From positions 1 through 64,000 of the forward strand of contig CAUJIP010000123.1 in NCBI GenBank assembly GCA_963205235.1: DNA of 64,000 nt. Reading direction: 5' to 3'. The stretch comes from Pseudomonadota bacterium. GTDB taxonomy: Bacteria; Pseudomonadota; Alphaproteobacteria; Rhodobacterales; Rhodobacteraceae. A model generated the notes under the pieces. The model was not told where the DNA came from and did no database searches. It worked only from the letters and a program-made list of their open reading frames with translations. Positions 16,837 to 25,779 of this stretch are shown piece after piece. A program made the position numbers and the translations under genes. Position 1 is the first letter of the stretch. Every line of letters begins with the position of its first letter.

Positions 16837-18318
16837 TTACCACCATTTTTCGGCTTTGGCCACAAAACCCGCGCGGTCCTCAAGAACATGTGCGCATTTC
16901 AGCAACTCTGCCTCGTCCCATGGCCGACCGATCAGTTGCAGGCCAAGCGGCAGACCCTGCGCATCCAGACCCACAGGGACCGAGATTCCGGGCAGGCCCG
17001 CAAGGTTCACCGTCACCGTGAAGACGTCGTTCAGATACATCTGAATCGGATCAGCATCCGACATTTCCCCCAGCCCAAAGGCCGCTGACGGCGTAGCCGG
17101 CGTCAGGATCGCATCGACACCCGCAGCGAAGGCCTGTTCGAAGTCGCGCTTGATCAGCGCCCGCACCTTCCGCGCCCGGTTGTAATAGGCGTCATAGAAG
17201 CCCGCCGACAGCACATAGGTCCCGACCATGATCCGGCGCTGCACTTCCGGCCCAAAGCCTTCGGCGCGGGTCTTCTCATACATCTCGGTGATGCCGTCGC
17301 CCGCCGTCAGCTTGGCGCGGTGGCCATAACGGACGCCATCATAGCGGGCGAGGTTCGACGACGCTTCCGCCGGGGCGATCACGTAATAGGCCGGAAGCGC
17401 GTATTTCGTATGCGGAAGGCTGATGTCCCGCACTTCCGCGCCCGCATCGCGCATAATCGCGATGCCGTTCTGCCACAGCGCCTCGATCTCGGCGGGCATC
17501 CCGTCCATCCGGTATTCCTTGGGAATGCCGATGACCTTGCCGCGAATGTCGCCGGTCAAGGCCGCCTCGAAATCCGGCACCGGAATATCGGCGCTGGTCG
17601 AATCCTTCGGATCATGCCCGCACATCGTCTGCAGCATGATCGCCGCGTCGCGCACCGATTTCGTCATCGGTCCGGCCTGATCAAGGCTTGAGGCGAAGGC
17701 CACGATCCCCCAGCGGGAAACCCGCCCGTAGGTCGGCTTGATCCCCACGATCCCGGTAAAAGCCGCAGGCTGGCGGATCGACCCGCCGGTGTCCGTCCCC
17801 GTCGCCGCAAGGCACAGGTCCGCCGCCACTGCAGCCGCAGAGCCGCCCGAGGACCCCCCTGGTGTCAGCTGCACGTTCGACCCTTTGCGCCGCCACGGGC
17901 TGATGACATTGCCGTAGCAAGCTGTCTCATTCGACGAGCCCATGGCGAATTCGTCCATGTTCAACTTGCCCAGCATCACCGCACCCGCGCCGAACAGCTT
18001 GGTCGTGACGGTCGATTCGTATTCGGGCTTGAACCCCTTCAGGATGTTCGAGGCCGCCTGCGACGGCACCCCTTTGGTGCAGAACAGGTCCTTGATCCCC
18101 AACGGAATCCCGCACATCGACGGCGCATCGCCAGCCTTGATCCGCGAATCCGCCGCCCGCGCCTGCTCCAGCGCGATTTCCGGGGTCTTGTGGACGAAGG
18201 CGTTCAGATCGTCGCCCGCATCAATCGCCGTCAGGCAGGACATGGTCAGGTCGACCGCCGAAATCTCGCCCTTGCGCAGCGCATCCCGCGCCGCCGCGAT
18301 GGTCCAGGTATTGCTCAT
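16837..18318 (-). CDS. gatA: Aspartyl/glutamyl-tRNA(Asn/Gln) amidotransferase subunit A
   Basis: GatA is the amidase subunit that releases ammonia from glutamine to amidate misacylated Glu-tRNA(Gln) or Asp-tRNA(Asn). The 493-residue protein has the Ser-cisSer-Lys triad: Lys in [10 protein letters not shown], the cis-Ser in [19 protein letters not shown] and the nucleophile in [12 protein letters not shown]. Its start overlaps the gatC stop (ATGA). gatB is not in the window, as is common when gatCA is split from gatB. Confidence 0.97.
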   Translation of the reverse strand: MSNTWTIAAARDALRKGEISAVDLTMSCLTAIDAGDDLNAFVHKTPEIALEQARAADSRIKAGDAPSMCGIPLGIKDLFCTKGVPSQAASNILKGFKPEYESTVTTKLFGAGAVMLGKLNMDEFAMGSSNETACYGNVISPWRRKGSNVQLTPGGSSGGSAAAVAADLCLAATGTDTGGSIRQPAAFTGIVGIKPTYGRVSRWGIVAFASSLDQAGPMTKSVRDAAIMLQTMCGHDPKDSTSADIPVPDFEAALTGDIRGKVIGIPKEYRMDGMPAEIEALWQNGIAIMRDAGAEVRDISLPHTKYALPAYYVIAPAEASSNLARYDGVRYGHRAKLTAGDGITEMYEKTRAEGFGPEVQRRIMVGTYVLSAGFYDAYYNRARKVRALIKRDFEQAFAAGVDAILTPATPSAAFGLGEMSDADPIQMYLNDVFTVTVNLAGLPGISVPVGLDAQGLPLGLQLIGRPWDEAELLKCAHVLEDRAGFVAKAEKWW

Positions 18319-18602
18319 TCCACCACCTTCGGCACTGCAAAGAAGCCTTCCCGCGCATCGGGAGCGTTCTTCAACACTTGGGCCTGGATGTTCCCATCCG
18401 TCACTTCATCAACCCGCCGCTTCAGACGCATCGGCGTGACCGAAGTCATCGGTTCGACCCCCGTCACATCGACTTCGTTCAACTGCTCCATGAAGCCAAG
18501 GATGCCCGAAAGCTGGCCAGCGAGCTTGGGCAGATCGGCCTCCTCGACCCTTATCCGGGCCAGCTTTGCCACCTTGCGGGCAGTGTCGATGTCGATGGCC
18601 AT
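18315..18602 (-). CDS. gatC: Aspartyl/glutamyl-tRNA amidotransferase subunit C
   Basis: A 95-residue GatC, the belt-like subunit that stabilises the GatAB interface. Sequence blocks [16 protein letters not shown], the [17 protein letters not shown] core and the ending [13 protein letters not shown] are diagnostic. The track ORF starts 56 codons upstream without coding support; ATG at 18602 has a strong cggagggg site. It is translationally coupled to gatA by a 4-base overlap. Confidence 0.95.
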   Translation of the reverse strand: MAIDIDTARKVAKLARIRVEEADLPKLAGQLSGILGFMEQLNEVDVTGVEPMTSVTPMRLKRRVDEVTDGNIQAQVLKNAPDAREGFFAVPKVVE

Positions 18603-18631
18603 GGGCCCCTCCGTTCCGGGAATGACGCCGT

Positions 18632-19306
18632 TTAGCGCCCCGTCCCGTCCTTCGCAAGCGCGCGGGCGGGCAAGGTGGCATGGCGGGCCAGTGCCGCCAG
18701 CAAAAGCGCCGCCGAAGTCGCATTCACCAGATGCCAGACGCCATGCGTGCCCAGCGGCCAGACCGCACAAAGCCCACCGTCCAGAAAGCGGAACGGCAGG
18801 CCCAAAGCCAACACCGCCCCGGCCAAAGCAATCCGCCCGGCGGTGGCCGGATGCCGCGCCCGCAGGCCAAGTGCTGTGCCGATCAGGACCAGCATCAAGA
18901 GAAAGAACGTGTCTGACGGCCGTCCAAGCACCTGCTGGACCGCCGGATTGCCCCCAACCACATGGGTCAGAGCAACAACAGCCACCCCTCCGGCCAAGGC
19001 GCTGACAAAGCCCGCACCGGCCAGACGCCGCAGCATCAGTGCGCCCAGAAGCGTCAGGTAAAGCAGGTTCGCCCCCAGATCGATCCTTACCGTCACCCCC
19101 AAGGCAAACCCGTGCTGCACCGCCGAGGCCAGCCCGACCAGCCCCAGCGCCGCCGCCGCCAGCCGATCCGCCAATGCAGGCGCGCGACGAAAGGCGAACA
19201 GACCCACCGCAAGAAAGGCCAGCCCGGTCAGCATGTTGAACGGCTCGCCTCCAAAGCCGGGGACCAGCCGCTCACAATAGGCATCTACCGCGTCAAACCA
19301 GCCCAT
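18632..19306 (-). CDS. Ceramidase-family (CREST superfamily) integral membrane hydrolase
   Basis: A 224-residue protein with about seven hydrophobic segments. It begins WFDAVDAYCERLVPGFGGEPFNMLT, the typical opening of bacterial ceramidase-domain proteins, and has a C-terminal GTHGVWHLVNA with the HxxxH zinc-binding pair of the alkaline-ceramidase/CREST fold. A middle His in QHGF fits the third ligand. The substrate is unknown; amide-bond hydrolysis of a membrane lipid is the family expectation. It is encoded 30 bases upstream of gatC on the same strand. Confidence 0.8.
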   Translation of the reverse strand: MGWFDAVDAYCERLVPGFGGEPFNMLTGLAFLAVGLFAFRRAPALADRLAAAALGLVGLASAVQHGFALGVTVRIDLGANLLYLTLLGALMLRRLAGAGFVSALAGGVAVVALTHVVGGNPAVQQVLGRPSDTFFLLMLVLIGTALGLRARHPATAGRIALAGAVLALGLPFRFLDGGLCAVWPLGTHGVWHLVNATSAALLLAALARHATLPARALAKDGTGR

Positions 19307-19372
19307 TCCGCCCCTCCTGCTGCGCCCGGTCTATCCGCCCAGCTCCCTGCCAGCAAGAACTGGACAAGGGGC

Positions 19373-19594
19373 CTACCGGCGATGCGGGTTCCAGGGGTCA
19401 AAGCCTGTCAGCGGCTGCAAGCCGATATCGCGCCGGATATGGTTGCTGATCGGCGGGTCGGCCATTGCAGACCGGTGCCGCAGCAAACCGCGCGCCAGAA
19501 CCGTGCGCAACACCGGCCAAAGCCCGTGCGTATGAATGATCTCGTCCAACGCAGCGCGCAGCACCGGTTTGTCGAAAGAATGTGTCGGGGTCAT
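19373..19594 (-). CDS. Small conserved-looking protein of unknown function
   Basis: A 73-residue soluble protein: an acidic helix LRAALDEIIHTHGLWPVLRTVLARGLLR followed by HIRRDIGLQPL and a basic end. The HIRRDIGL segment is reminiscent of DUF1127-type small proteins, but the resemblance is limited. It lies 66 bases upstream of the ceramidase-like gene in the same direction. Confidence 0.55.
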   Translation of the reverse strand: MTPTHSFDKPVLRAALDEIIHTHGLWPVLRTVLARGLLRHRSAMADPPISNHIRRDIGLQPLTGFDPWNPHRR

Positions 19595-19744
19595 GATGTT
19601 CTCCGGCCCCAGATTCGGTGGCCGGTCCCTGTCTGGATGAAAGATGAAACCGACCCGAAGTGGCGGAACAGAGTCCGGCCCTATGGGGTCAGGAATGGCG
19701 ATGCTGGGTGTGCCCGTCGGCCTGATGCCGCCCGGTCAAAGGTG

Positions 19745-19834
19745 TCAGCAGGGACCGGTGGTCCAGCCTGACATCCGATACGCGGCGCAATAGGCCCCAA
19801 GGGCAAAGCCTGGGCGTGCAGTGTTCAACATCAT
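19745..19834 (-). CDS. Candidate 29-residue small protein
   Basis: ATGATG at 19834 is preceded by AAGGGAGGCGTC, one of the best ribosome sites in the window. The frame encodes MMLNTARPGFALGAYCAAYR followed by MSGWTTGPC and a stop. No family is recognised. The strong translation signal and the position upstream of the 73-residue gene on the same strand suggest a real short gene or leader peptide. Without conservation data the call stays tentative. Confidence 0.35.
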   Translation of the reverse strand: MMLNTARPGFALGAYCAAYRMSGWTTGPC

Positions 19835-20066
19835 GACGCCTCCCTTGGTTGCGCGGATCGTTGTCGGTTCCATAGTGCAATCCGGTGCTTCTGGCACCAG
19901 AAATCTGGCGCAGCGCTGGAAATTTGCCGAACCTGTGGCGATCAGGCAACATTCGGCGCAGGACAGCGGCAGAGTTCGCCCGTTGCGCAGCGTTTCGCCC
20001 CGCTCGACGATTGTCATGCTTACAATGGGCCCGAAGCACCCCGACCTTGCCCGTAAGGACCCCTTC
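19835..20066. other. Intergenic stretch, nothing further seen
   Basis: Divergent region between the candidate small protein (minus) and the UPF0173 gene (plus). Long ORFs listed here on both strands have shadow-like composition. Promoters for both sides must lie here, but I could not identify convincing -35/-10 elements. Confidence 0.4.
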
Positions 20067-20762
20067 ATGCGCATCACCTGGCTTGGCCATTCCGGCTTTC
20101 GGATCCAGATCGAACAGGCCGTCCTTCTGGTCGACCCCTGGCTCACCGGCAACCCGCTTTTCCCGGCCGGGCGCGAAGATGAGGCGACGTCAGGCGCGAC
20201 CCATATCCTTCTGACCCACGCCCATGGCGACCACGCCGCCGATGCGGCCCGCCTGGCCCGGAAGCTTGGGATCAAGGTACATTGCATTCATGAATTGTCC
20301 GAATGGATGGGTGCCAACGACCTCTGCGAAACCCTCGGCTTCGGCAAAGGCGGCACGCTGAATTTGAACGGCGCAAAGGTCACCATGGTCAACGCCGTCC
20401 ATTCCTCCAGCATCGACTTTACCGGCAAGGGCCTTCTGCCCGCAGGCGACGCCGCGGGCTTCATGATCGCAGGCGAAGGTCACACGATCTACGTCTCGGG
20501 CGATACCGACTTGATGGCCGACATGGCCTGGATGGGCGAATACCACCAGCCCGACATCGGCATCCTTGCCTGCGGCGGGCATTACACGATGGACATGGAA
20601 CGCGCCGCCTGGGCCGCGCGAAAATGGTTCAACTTCCGCTGGGTGATCCCCTGCCACTACCGGACTTTCGGCCTTCTGGCGCAGGACGCGAGCGTGCTGA
20701 AGGCAGGCCTGCCCGGTATCGAGGTAATCGAACCCGAAGTTCTGGACCCGATCCATATCTGA
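20067..20762 (+). CDS. UPF0173-type metal-dependent hydrolase (MBL fold)
   Basis: A 231-residue metallo-beta-lactamase-fold protein of the UPF0173 type. It opens MRITWLGHSGFRI and has the metal motif LLTHAHGDHAADA, then GDTDLMADMAWMGE and a final WVIPCHYRTFG. The family is widespread but its substrate is unknown. The track start is 82 codons too early; AAGGAC before the MRITWLGH methionine decides the start. It is followed within 45 bases by a copy of the AAATATCC-type intergenic motif. Confidence 0.93.
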   Translation: MRITWLGHSGFRIQIEQAVLLVDPWLTGNPLFPAGREDEATSGATHILLTHAHGDHAADAARLARKLGIKVHCIHELSEWMGANDLCETLGFGKGGTLNLNGAKVTMVNAVHSSSIDFTGKGLLPAGDAAGFMIAGEGHTIYVSGDTDLMADMAWMGEYHQPDIGILACGGHYTMDMERAAWAARKWFNFRWVIPCHYRTFGLLAQDASVLKAGLPGIEVIEPEVLDPIHI

Positions 20763-20800
20763 AGAAACCCGCGGCGATGGCCAGCAGGCCCGACCCGAAC

Positions 20801-20836
20801 ATCTTTCTCTTCGCCAAATATTCCCGCCGGAGGCAC
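20801..20836 (+). repeat. AAATATCC-type dispersed intergenic motif
   Basis: CATCTTT...GCCAAATATTCCC followed by GCCGGAGGC, starting about 40 bases after the UPF0173 stop. It is a near match to the copies at 44007 and 54996. Confidence 0.5.
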
Positions 20837-20878
20837 CCGACATTCCCACCCGCGCGCCCCGTCGGGCACCGGGCGCCC

Positions 20879-20901
20879 AAAATTCTTTCTGCAAGAATTT
20901 T
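20879..20901. terminator. AT-rich hairpin between convergent genes
   Basis: AAAATTCTT-tctgc-AAGAATTTT is a perfect 9-bp stem lying between the converging ends of the UPF0173 gene and tadA. The T-rich 3' arm on either strand could serve as a weak bidirectional terminator. Confidence 0.4.
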
Positions 20902-20919
20902 CCTTGCTGAAGGGCGCCG

Positions 20920-21384
20920 CTACCCCCGCCGGTCCGCGAAGAAGGCCTTCAACAGCGCTTCCGCCTCGTCCCCGCCGATCCCGTCATAGACCTCGGGCAC
21001 ATGGTGGCACTGCGGATGCGAAAACACCCGTGCCCCCACAGAAACACCCCCCGATTTCGGGTCCGCCGCGCCATAGTACAGCCGCCCGATCCGTGCCGCC
21101 GAAATCGCCGCCGCGCACATCGGGCACGGCTCCAGCGTCACGTAAAGGTCATGCCCGCCCAACCGTTCGGACCCGGCCAGCCGACAGGCCTCGCGGATCA
21201 CCAGCATCTCGGCATGGGCCGTCGGGTCCGCCAGTTCCCGCGTCCGGTTGCCCGCCCGCGCCACCACCTCGCCGCCCCGCACGATCACCGCGCCCACCGG
21301 AACCTCGCCCCGCGCCGCCGCCGCCCGCGCCTCGTCCAGCGCCAGCGCCATGAACGACCGGAACCCTTCGCGTTGCTCTTTCAT
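20920..21384 (-). CDS. tadA: tRNA adenosine(34) deaminase
   Basis: TadA converts A34 to inosine in tRNA-Arg(ACG). The zinc and catalytic residues are all present: PTAHAEMLVIREA (His and catalytic Glu) and LEPCPMCAAAI (two Cys). The 154-residue length is typical. GAGGACAG places the start at 21384; a second Met (MALALDEA) 11 codons in is possible. Oddly, the start codon lies inside a degenerate copy of the dispersed AAATATCC-type motif. It is transcribed divergently from rluB. Confidence 0.96.
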   Translation of the reverse strand: MKEQREGFRSFMALALDEARAAAARGEVPVGAVIVRGGEVVARAGNRTRELADPTAHAEMLVIREACRLAGSERLGGHDLYVTLEPCPMCAAAISAARIGRLYYGAADPKSGGVSVGARVFSHPQCHHVPEVYDGIGGDEAEALLKAFFADRRG

Positions 21385-21416
21385 CTGTCCTCAAGTATCC
21401 CACGGGGGTCCGGGGA
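21382..21416 (+). repeat. Degenerate copy of the AAATATCC-type motif
   Basis: TCATCTG...CAAGTATCCCACGGGGG followed by a G/C-rich dyad. It differs from the other copies in lying at a gene start (tadA) rather than after a stop. Confidence 0.35.
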
Positions 21417-21467
21417 TGTGAAACCCCCGGGGCTGGCCACGCAATCCCTGGCCAAAGGATGAAGCCC

Positions 21468-22532
21468 ATGGCCGGAAAAGAAAAGACCAAAGCCCCCGCA
21501 AAGACCCCGGCAACGGACGCACCTGAAGGCGACCGCATCGCCAAGGTCCTCTCGCGCGCTGGCGTCGCGTCCCGGCGTGAGGCGGAACGGCTGATCGAAA
21601 TGGGCGAAGTCAGCGTCAACGGCAAGGTCATCACCTCTCCGGCCCTGAACGTGACCTCCCGCGACAAGATCACCGTCCGGGGCGAACCCGTGGGCCAGCC
21701 CGAACCCCCGCGCCTGTGGCTTTACTACAAGCCCGAGGGCCTTGTGACCTCGGCCTCCGACGAAAAGGGCCGCGACACCGTTTTCGACCACCTGCCCGAA
21801 GACATGCCCCGCGTGATGTCCGTCGGACGGCTTGACCTCAACTCCGAGGGCCTTCTCCTTCTGACCAATGACGGCGAACTGAAACGCCGCCTTGAACTTC
21901 CCTCGACCGGCTGGCTGCGCAAGTACCGCGTCCGGGTGAACGGCAACCCGACCGAGCCCGAGATCGAACCCCTGCGCAAGGGCATCACGATTGAAGGCGA
22001 GAAATTCCAGCCGATGGAGGTCAAGATCGACCGCCACCAGGGTGCCAATGCCTGGCTGACGATCGGCCTGCGCGAAGGCAAGAACCGCGAAATCCGCCGT
22101 GCGATGGCCCATATCGGCATGACGGTGAACCGGCTGATCCGCACCTCTTACGGCCCCTTCCGCCTGAACGAGATGAAACCGGGCGAGGTTGAAGAGATCA
22201 AGCCGAAGATCCTGCGCGAACAATTGGGCATGACCGAGGCCGATATCCCCACCCCGCCGCGTCCAAGCCGTTTTCCCGATGCAAGACCGGCGGCAAAACC
22301 CGCCAGCCGGACCCGCCGCGACAGTGACGACGACGCAGCAAAGACCAGCGCCAAACCGGTCGCCAAAAGGCCGCTCAAACCCGGCGAGGGGCTGAAACAG
22401 CTGTCCGAGGCATGGAAGACCGCGACCCGGCCCGCATCCGGCGGCGCAAAAACCGGCCCTGCCCATCCGCGCAGCCCTGCACGCCCTGCGTCAAAACCCG
22501 CCCCAAAACCCGGCGGGCCAAAGCGCGGCTGA
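21468..22532 (+). CDS. rluB: 23S rRNA pseudouridine synthase (RluB/RsuA family) with long basic tail
   Basis: About 354 residues. An N-terminal S4 RNA-binding domain (RIAKVLSRAGVASRREAERL) precedes a RsuA/RluB catalytic domain with the catalytic Asp in VGRLDLNSEGLLLLTNDG, then GKNREIRRAM. The last 90 or so residues are a low-complexity Lys/Pro/Ala/Arg-rich tail common in alphaproteobacterial homologues. RluB modifies U2605 of 23S rRNA in E. coli; the exact site here is inferred. The track start at 21459 sits directly on its purine-rich site; ATG at 21468 has AAAGGA at proper spacing and is preferred. Confidence 0.9.
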   Translation: MAGKEKTKAPAKTPATDAPEGDRIAKVLSRAGVASRREAERLIEMGEVSVNGKVITSPALNVTSRDKITVRGEPVGQPEPPRLWLYYKPEGLVTSASDEKGRDTVFDHLPEDMPRVMSVGRLDLNSEGLLLLTNDGELKRRLELPSTGWLRKYRVRVNGNPTEPEIEPLRKGITIEGEKFQPMEVKIDRHQGANAWLTIGLREGKNREIRRAMAHIGMTVNRLIRTSYGPFRLNEMKPGEVEEIKPKILREQLGMTEADIPTPPRPSRFPDARPAAKPASRTRRDSDDDAAKTSAKPVAKRPLKPGEGLKQLSEAWKTATRPASGGAKTGPAHPRSPARPASKPAPKPGGPKRG

Positions 22533-22550
22533 TCCGCAGCCCACGGCCAA

Positions 22551-22579
22551 GGGGGGAAGAATGCCGCCGATTTCCCCCC
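22551..22579 (+). terminator. Possible hairpin after rluB
   Basis: GGGGGGAA and TTCCCCCC form an 8-bp stem around a 13-base loop, 20 bases after the rluB stop. No T-run follows, so termination here is uncertain. Confidence 0.3.
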
Positions 22580-22647
22580 TGCCTGACTGGCAAGCGTGAT
22601 CCGGTTCGGCTATCGTCCCCGCAAGTGCCATTTTCAGGGGTGTCGGG

Positions 22648-22731
22648 ATGTCGGGAAGCGGGTTGCGGACCTTGTCACTGGGCCTTCTTGTCGCGCTGAT
22701 CGCCTATGTCGCATGGACCGGGGGCGTGTGA
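22648..22731 (+). CDS. 27-residue single-pass membrane peptide leading the xpaC-telA operon
   Basis: Too short for the ORF track. ATG at 22648 (upstream purines ttcagggg) opens MSGSGLRTLSLGLLVALIAY followed by VAWTGGV and TGA. The peptide is a single hydrophobic helix with a basic N-terminal side. Its stop overlaps the xpaC ATG (TGATG), which argues for translational coupling and therefore genuine translation. The function is unknown: it could be a small membrane subunit of the XpaC/TelA complex or simply a coupling leader. Confidence 0.55.
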   Translation: MSGSGLRTLSLGLLVALIAYVAWTGGV

Positions 22732-23600
22732 TGGCAGAACGTTTCGGCGGCAAATATTCACCACAAGGCAGCCAGTCCGGCCATACTCCGATGCAAAGCC
22801 CGTTTCGGGCGCAAGGGTCGGATGGCCAATGGCGGACGACGGTCCTGTTCCTGTCGGCCTTCCTGTTCCTGTTTCCCGCCTTCGGCGACGGCCCACGCGA
22901 CCTGCTGTTCGGCCTGTTGGCCGGGGGCGCGCTGATTCTGGCGGCCTGGCTGACCCGCGAAGGGATCAAGGCCGAAGCGGAATACAACACCCGCACGCTG
23001 GCCCGCCGCCCGGCCCTGCCGCGCAAGCTTTTTGGTGCCGCGATCACCGGCATCGCCCTGTTCCTTGGCGGCATGACTGCGGGGATCGGACTGATCTACC
23101 CAGCGCTTTTCGCCCTTGTCGGCGCGGGCCTGCATCTGGGGGCTTTCGGCCTTGATCCGATGCGCGACAAGGGGATGGAGGGGATCGACGCCTTCCAGAC
23201 CGGCCGTGTCGCCCATGCGGTCGAAGAGGGCGAGGGCTATCTTGCCGGGATGACCGATGCCATCCTGCGCGCAGGCGACCGAAGCCTTGAAAAGCGGGTT
23301 GACCAGTTCACCGCCCAGGCCCGCAAGCTTTTCCGCACGATCGAGGCCGATCCCGGCGATCTGACCGCCGCGCGCAAGTACATGTCGGTCTATCTGATGG
23401 GTGCCCGTGACGCGACGATCAAGTTCGCCGACCACTATGCCCAGACCCGCGATGCCAGCGCCCGTGCAGACTATGAGGCGCTGCTGACCGACCTTGAAAC
23501 CACCTTCGCCGAAAAATCCACCGCTTTCCTGTCGAACAACCGGACCGATCTAGATGTCGAGATTTCCGTGCTGCGCGACCGTCTCAAGTTTGACCATTGA
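22731..23600 (+). CDS. XpaC-family membrane protein (5-bromo-4-chloroindolyl phosphate hydrolysis family)
   Basis: A 289-residue protein. A polar N-terminus is followed by two pairs of hydrophobic segments (TTVLFLSAFLFLFPAF to LILAAWL, and ITGIALFLGGM to GLHLGAF), then a helical cytoplasmic domain ending EISVLRDRLKFDH. This matches XpaC proteins, which regularly accompany TelA. The track start is 45 codons upstream in another gene's frame; MAERFGGKYS at 22731 is coupled to the 27-codon gene. It presumably acts with TelA in an envelope or toxic-compound stress response; the name from phosphatase assays does not describe its activity. Confidence 0.85.
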   Translation: MAERFGGKYSPQGSQSGHTPMQSPFRAQGSDGQWRTTVLFLSAFLFLFPAFGDGPRDLLFGLLAGGALILAAWLTREGIKAEAEYNTRTLARRPALPRKLFGAAITGIALFLGGMTAGIGLIYPALFALVGAGLHLGAFGLDPMRDKGMEGIDAFQTGRVAHAVEEGEGYLAGMTDAILRAGDRSLEKRVDQFTAQARKLFRTIEADPGDLTAARKYMSVYLMGARDATIKFADHYAQTRDASARADYEALLTDLETTFAEKSTAFLSNNRTDLDVEISVLRDRLKFDH

Positions 23601-23617
23601 CCCAAGGGGAACGTCCC

Positions 23618-24790
23618 ATGTCCGAAACCATTCAATCCAGCGCCGCCGCTTTGTTAAGCGAAGTCGAGAAGGTCACCGCAACCATCCTGCCGGAACCGAT
23701 GGCCGAAGTCGTGCCGCTGGAATCCGCCCCCGCCCCGCAGGCCGAGGCGATCAAGAAACGGATGGCCGAGGTTGACCTGACCAACACCCAGTCGATCATC
23801 GGCTTCGGGTCGGCAGCGCAGTCCGAATTGCAGGTGATCAGCCAGGCCATGCTGCAGGACGTGAAGAACAAGGACGTCGGCCCCGCAGGCGACAGCTTGC
23901 GTAACATCGTCACCACGATCCGTGGCTTTTCGGTCGATGAAATGGACCTGCGCCGCGATGTCAGCTGGTGGGAAAAGCTTCTGGGCCGCGCCGCTCCTTT
24001 CGCCAAGTTCGTCGCGAAATATGAAGACGTGCAAACCCAGATCGACAAGATCACCACCGATCTTCTGACCCATGAAAACACGCTGCTGAAGGATATCAAA
24101 AGCCTTGATATCCTTTATGAAAAGACGCTCGACTTCTACAATGAACTGGCCCTCTACATTGCTGCGGGCGAGGCGAAGCTGGCCGAAGTCGACGCCAAGG
24201 ACATCCCCGCCAAAGAGGCCGAGGTTGCCAAGGCCCCCGAGGCCGATCAGGTGATGAAGGCGCAGGAACTGCGCGACCTGCGCTCGGCCCGCGACGATCT
24301 GGAACGCCGGGTCCATGACCTGCGGCTGACCCGTCAGGTGACGATGCAATCGCTGCCATCGATCCGGCTGGTGCAGGAAAACGACAAGTCGCTGGTCACC
24401 AAGATCAACTCGACCCTCGTGAATACCGTGCCCCTGTGGGAAACCCAACTCGCGCAGGCCGTGACCATCCAGCGCAGCCGCGAGGCGGCAGAAGCCGTGC
24501 GCGACGCCAATGACCTGACCAACGAACTTCTGAAGTCGAACGCTGAAAACCTGCAACAGGCCAACAAGGTCGTGCGCGAGGAAATGGAACGCGGCGTCTT
24601 CGACATCGAAACCGTCAAGGCCGCCAATGCCACACTGATCGCCACGATCAACGAAAGCCTTGCCATCGCCGACGAAGGCAAATCCCGCCGGGCAGCCGCC
24701 GAGCTCGAGCTGGTGAAGATGGAGGCCGAGTTGCGCGATACACTCGCCGCCGCCAAGGCGCGCAAGCCTGTGCCCGCGACTTCGGCCTGA
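23618..24790 (+). CDS. telA: TelA/KlaA-family toxic anion resistance protein
   Basis: A 390-residue, largely coiled-coil protein of the TelA family (tellurite/toxic anion resistance). Segments GDSLRNIVTTIRGFSVDEM, WWEKLLGRAAPFAKF, the long helical block from TQIDKITTDLLTHE to LTRQVTMQSLPSIRLVQE and NTVPLWETQLAQAVT are typical. TelA proteins associate with Ter-type stress systems but their biochemical action is unresolved. It starts 17 bases after xpaC (AAGGGGA site) and is followed by three further genes of the same module. Confidence 0.9.
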   Translation: MSETIQSSAAALLSEVEKVTATILPEPMAEVVPLESAPAPQAEAIKKRMAEVDLTNTQSIIGFGSAAQSELQVISQAMLQDVKNKDVGPAGDSLRNIVTTIRGFSVDEMDLRRDVSWWEKLLGRAAPFAKFVAKYEDVQTQIDKITTDLLTHENTLLKDIKSLDILYEKTLDFYNELALYIAAGEAKLAEVDAKDIPAKEAEVAKAPEADQVMKAQELRDLRSARDDLERRVHDLRLTRQVTMQSLPSIRLVQENDKSLVTKINSTLVNTVPLWETQLAQAVTIQRSREAAEAVRDANDLTNELLKSNAENLQQANKVVREEMERGVFDIETVKAANATLIATINESLAIADEGKSRRAAAELELVKMEAELRDTLAAAKARKPVPATSA

Positions 24791-24806
24791 CACGGACGAC
24801 CGGGGC

Positions 24807-25745
24807 ATGAAAGCATATTTCAGGCTGAAGGCAGGTGTGGCAGGGATCGCCTGCCTTGCGCTTGCGGCCTGCGACTATGCCGGATTTGGCCCCGGCCCCC
24901 GCGCCTCGCCCCCCCCAGCGCTGGACATTCCCGCTGTGCCGACGCCGAAAAGTGCTGCGGCAATGGCGTATTACGCGCAAGTGCAGGCAACCCTTCTGCG
25001 CGAAGGCCTGCTGCGCAGCGACCCCGGCAGTGAAATTCCCGTGACGCCAGAGGTGCTGGCGCAGAATTTCCTGAAGGTCGCGCTTTTCGACGAATACCGC
25101 CGCGATGCGACCGGCTTTGTGCCCGAGGAAACCGAAAGCCGCCTGCGCCGCTGGGTCGTGCCGATCCGAGTGTCGGTGCGTTTCGGCCCCAGCGTCCCCG
25201 CCGACCGGCAAGGCACCGATCGCGCCCGGATTGCCAGCCTGATCGACCGGCTGTCGCGGGTCACCGGGCATCCGATGACCATGGACGAGGGAAACCCGAA
25301 CTTCTTCATCCAGATCGTGTCGGAAGACGAACGCGAGGCGCTGGAGCCGACGATCCGCTCGGTCCTGCCCGGACTTTCGGCCGGCGACGTCGCGGGGATC
25401 ACCCGGATGCCGAAATCGACCTATTGCATGGTCTATGCCCTGTCCGAGGGCAACACTGGCGGCTATACCCGCGCCTTCGCGGTGATCCGGGCCGAGCACC
25501 CCGACCTGCTGCGCCTGTCCTGCATGCATGAAGAACTGGCCCAGGGTCTTGGCCTGCCGAACGACAGCCACGAAGCCCGCCCCTCGATCTTCAACGATGA
25601 CGAGGAATTCGCCCTCTTGACCGATCAGGACGAACTTATGCTGCGGATGCTTTACAGCCCCGAGCTTCACCCCGGAATGTCCGTGACCGAAGCCCGCCCC
25701 CTTCTGTTGCCTCTTGCGCGTCGCCTCTTGGGCGGCGAAACTTGA
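24807..25745 (+). CDS. DUF2927 lipoprotein
   Basis: A 312-residue lipoprotein with signal ending CLALAAC and a Pro-rich linker, followed by a DUF2927-type domain. Landmarks are LRRWVVPIRVSVRFGPSVP, NFFIQIVSEDER, and SCMHEELAQGLGLPNDS; the HEELAQ stretch resembles a zincin-like HExxx helix. The function is unknown; a protease-like role is speculative. Its place between telA and the SPFH gene on one strand, with short spacers, suggests it belongs to the same envelope-stress module. Confidence 0.82.
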   Translation: MKAYFRLKAGVAGIACLALAACDYAGFGPGPRASPPPALDIPAVPTPKSAAAMAYYAQVQATLLREGLLRSDPGSEIPVTPEVLAQNFLKVALFDEYRRDATGFVPEETESRLRRWVVPIRVSVRFGPSVPADRQGTDRARIASLIDRLSRVTGHPMTMDEGNPNFFIQIVSEDEREALEPTIRSVLPGLSAGDVAGITRMPKSTYCMVYALSEGNTGGYTRAFAVIRAEHPDLLRLSCMHEELAQGLGLPNDSHEARPSIFNDDEEFALLTDQDELMLRMLYSPELHPGMSVTEARPLLLPLARRLLGGET

Positions 25746-25779
25746 TCAGCCCGGAACGGGCCCTGTACGGAGTTAGCCC

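Noticed and set aside
19689-20287. 133- and 180-codon minus-strand ORFs opposite the UPF0173 start
   Set aside because: They overlap the certain coding start of the hydrolase and are compositionally shadow-like; only the last 29 codons with a strong ribosome site were kept as a candidate.
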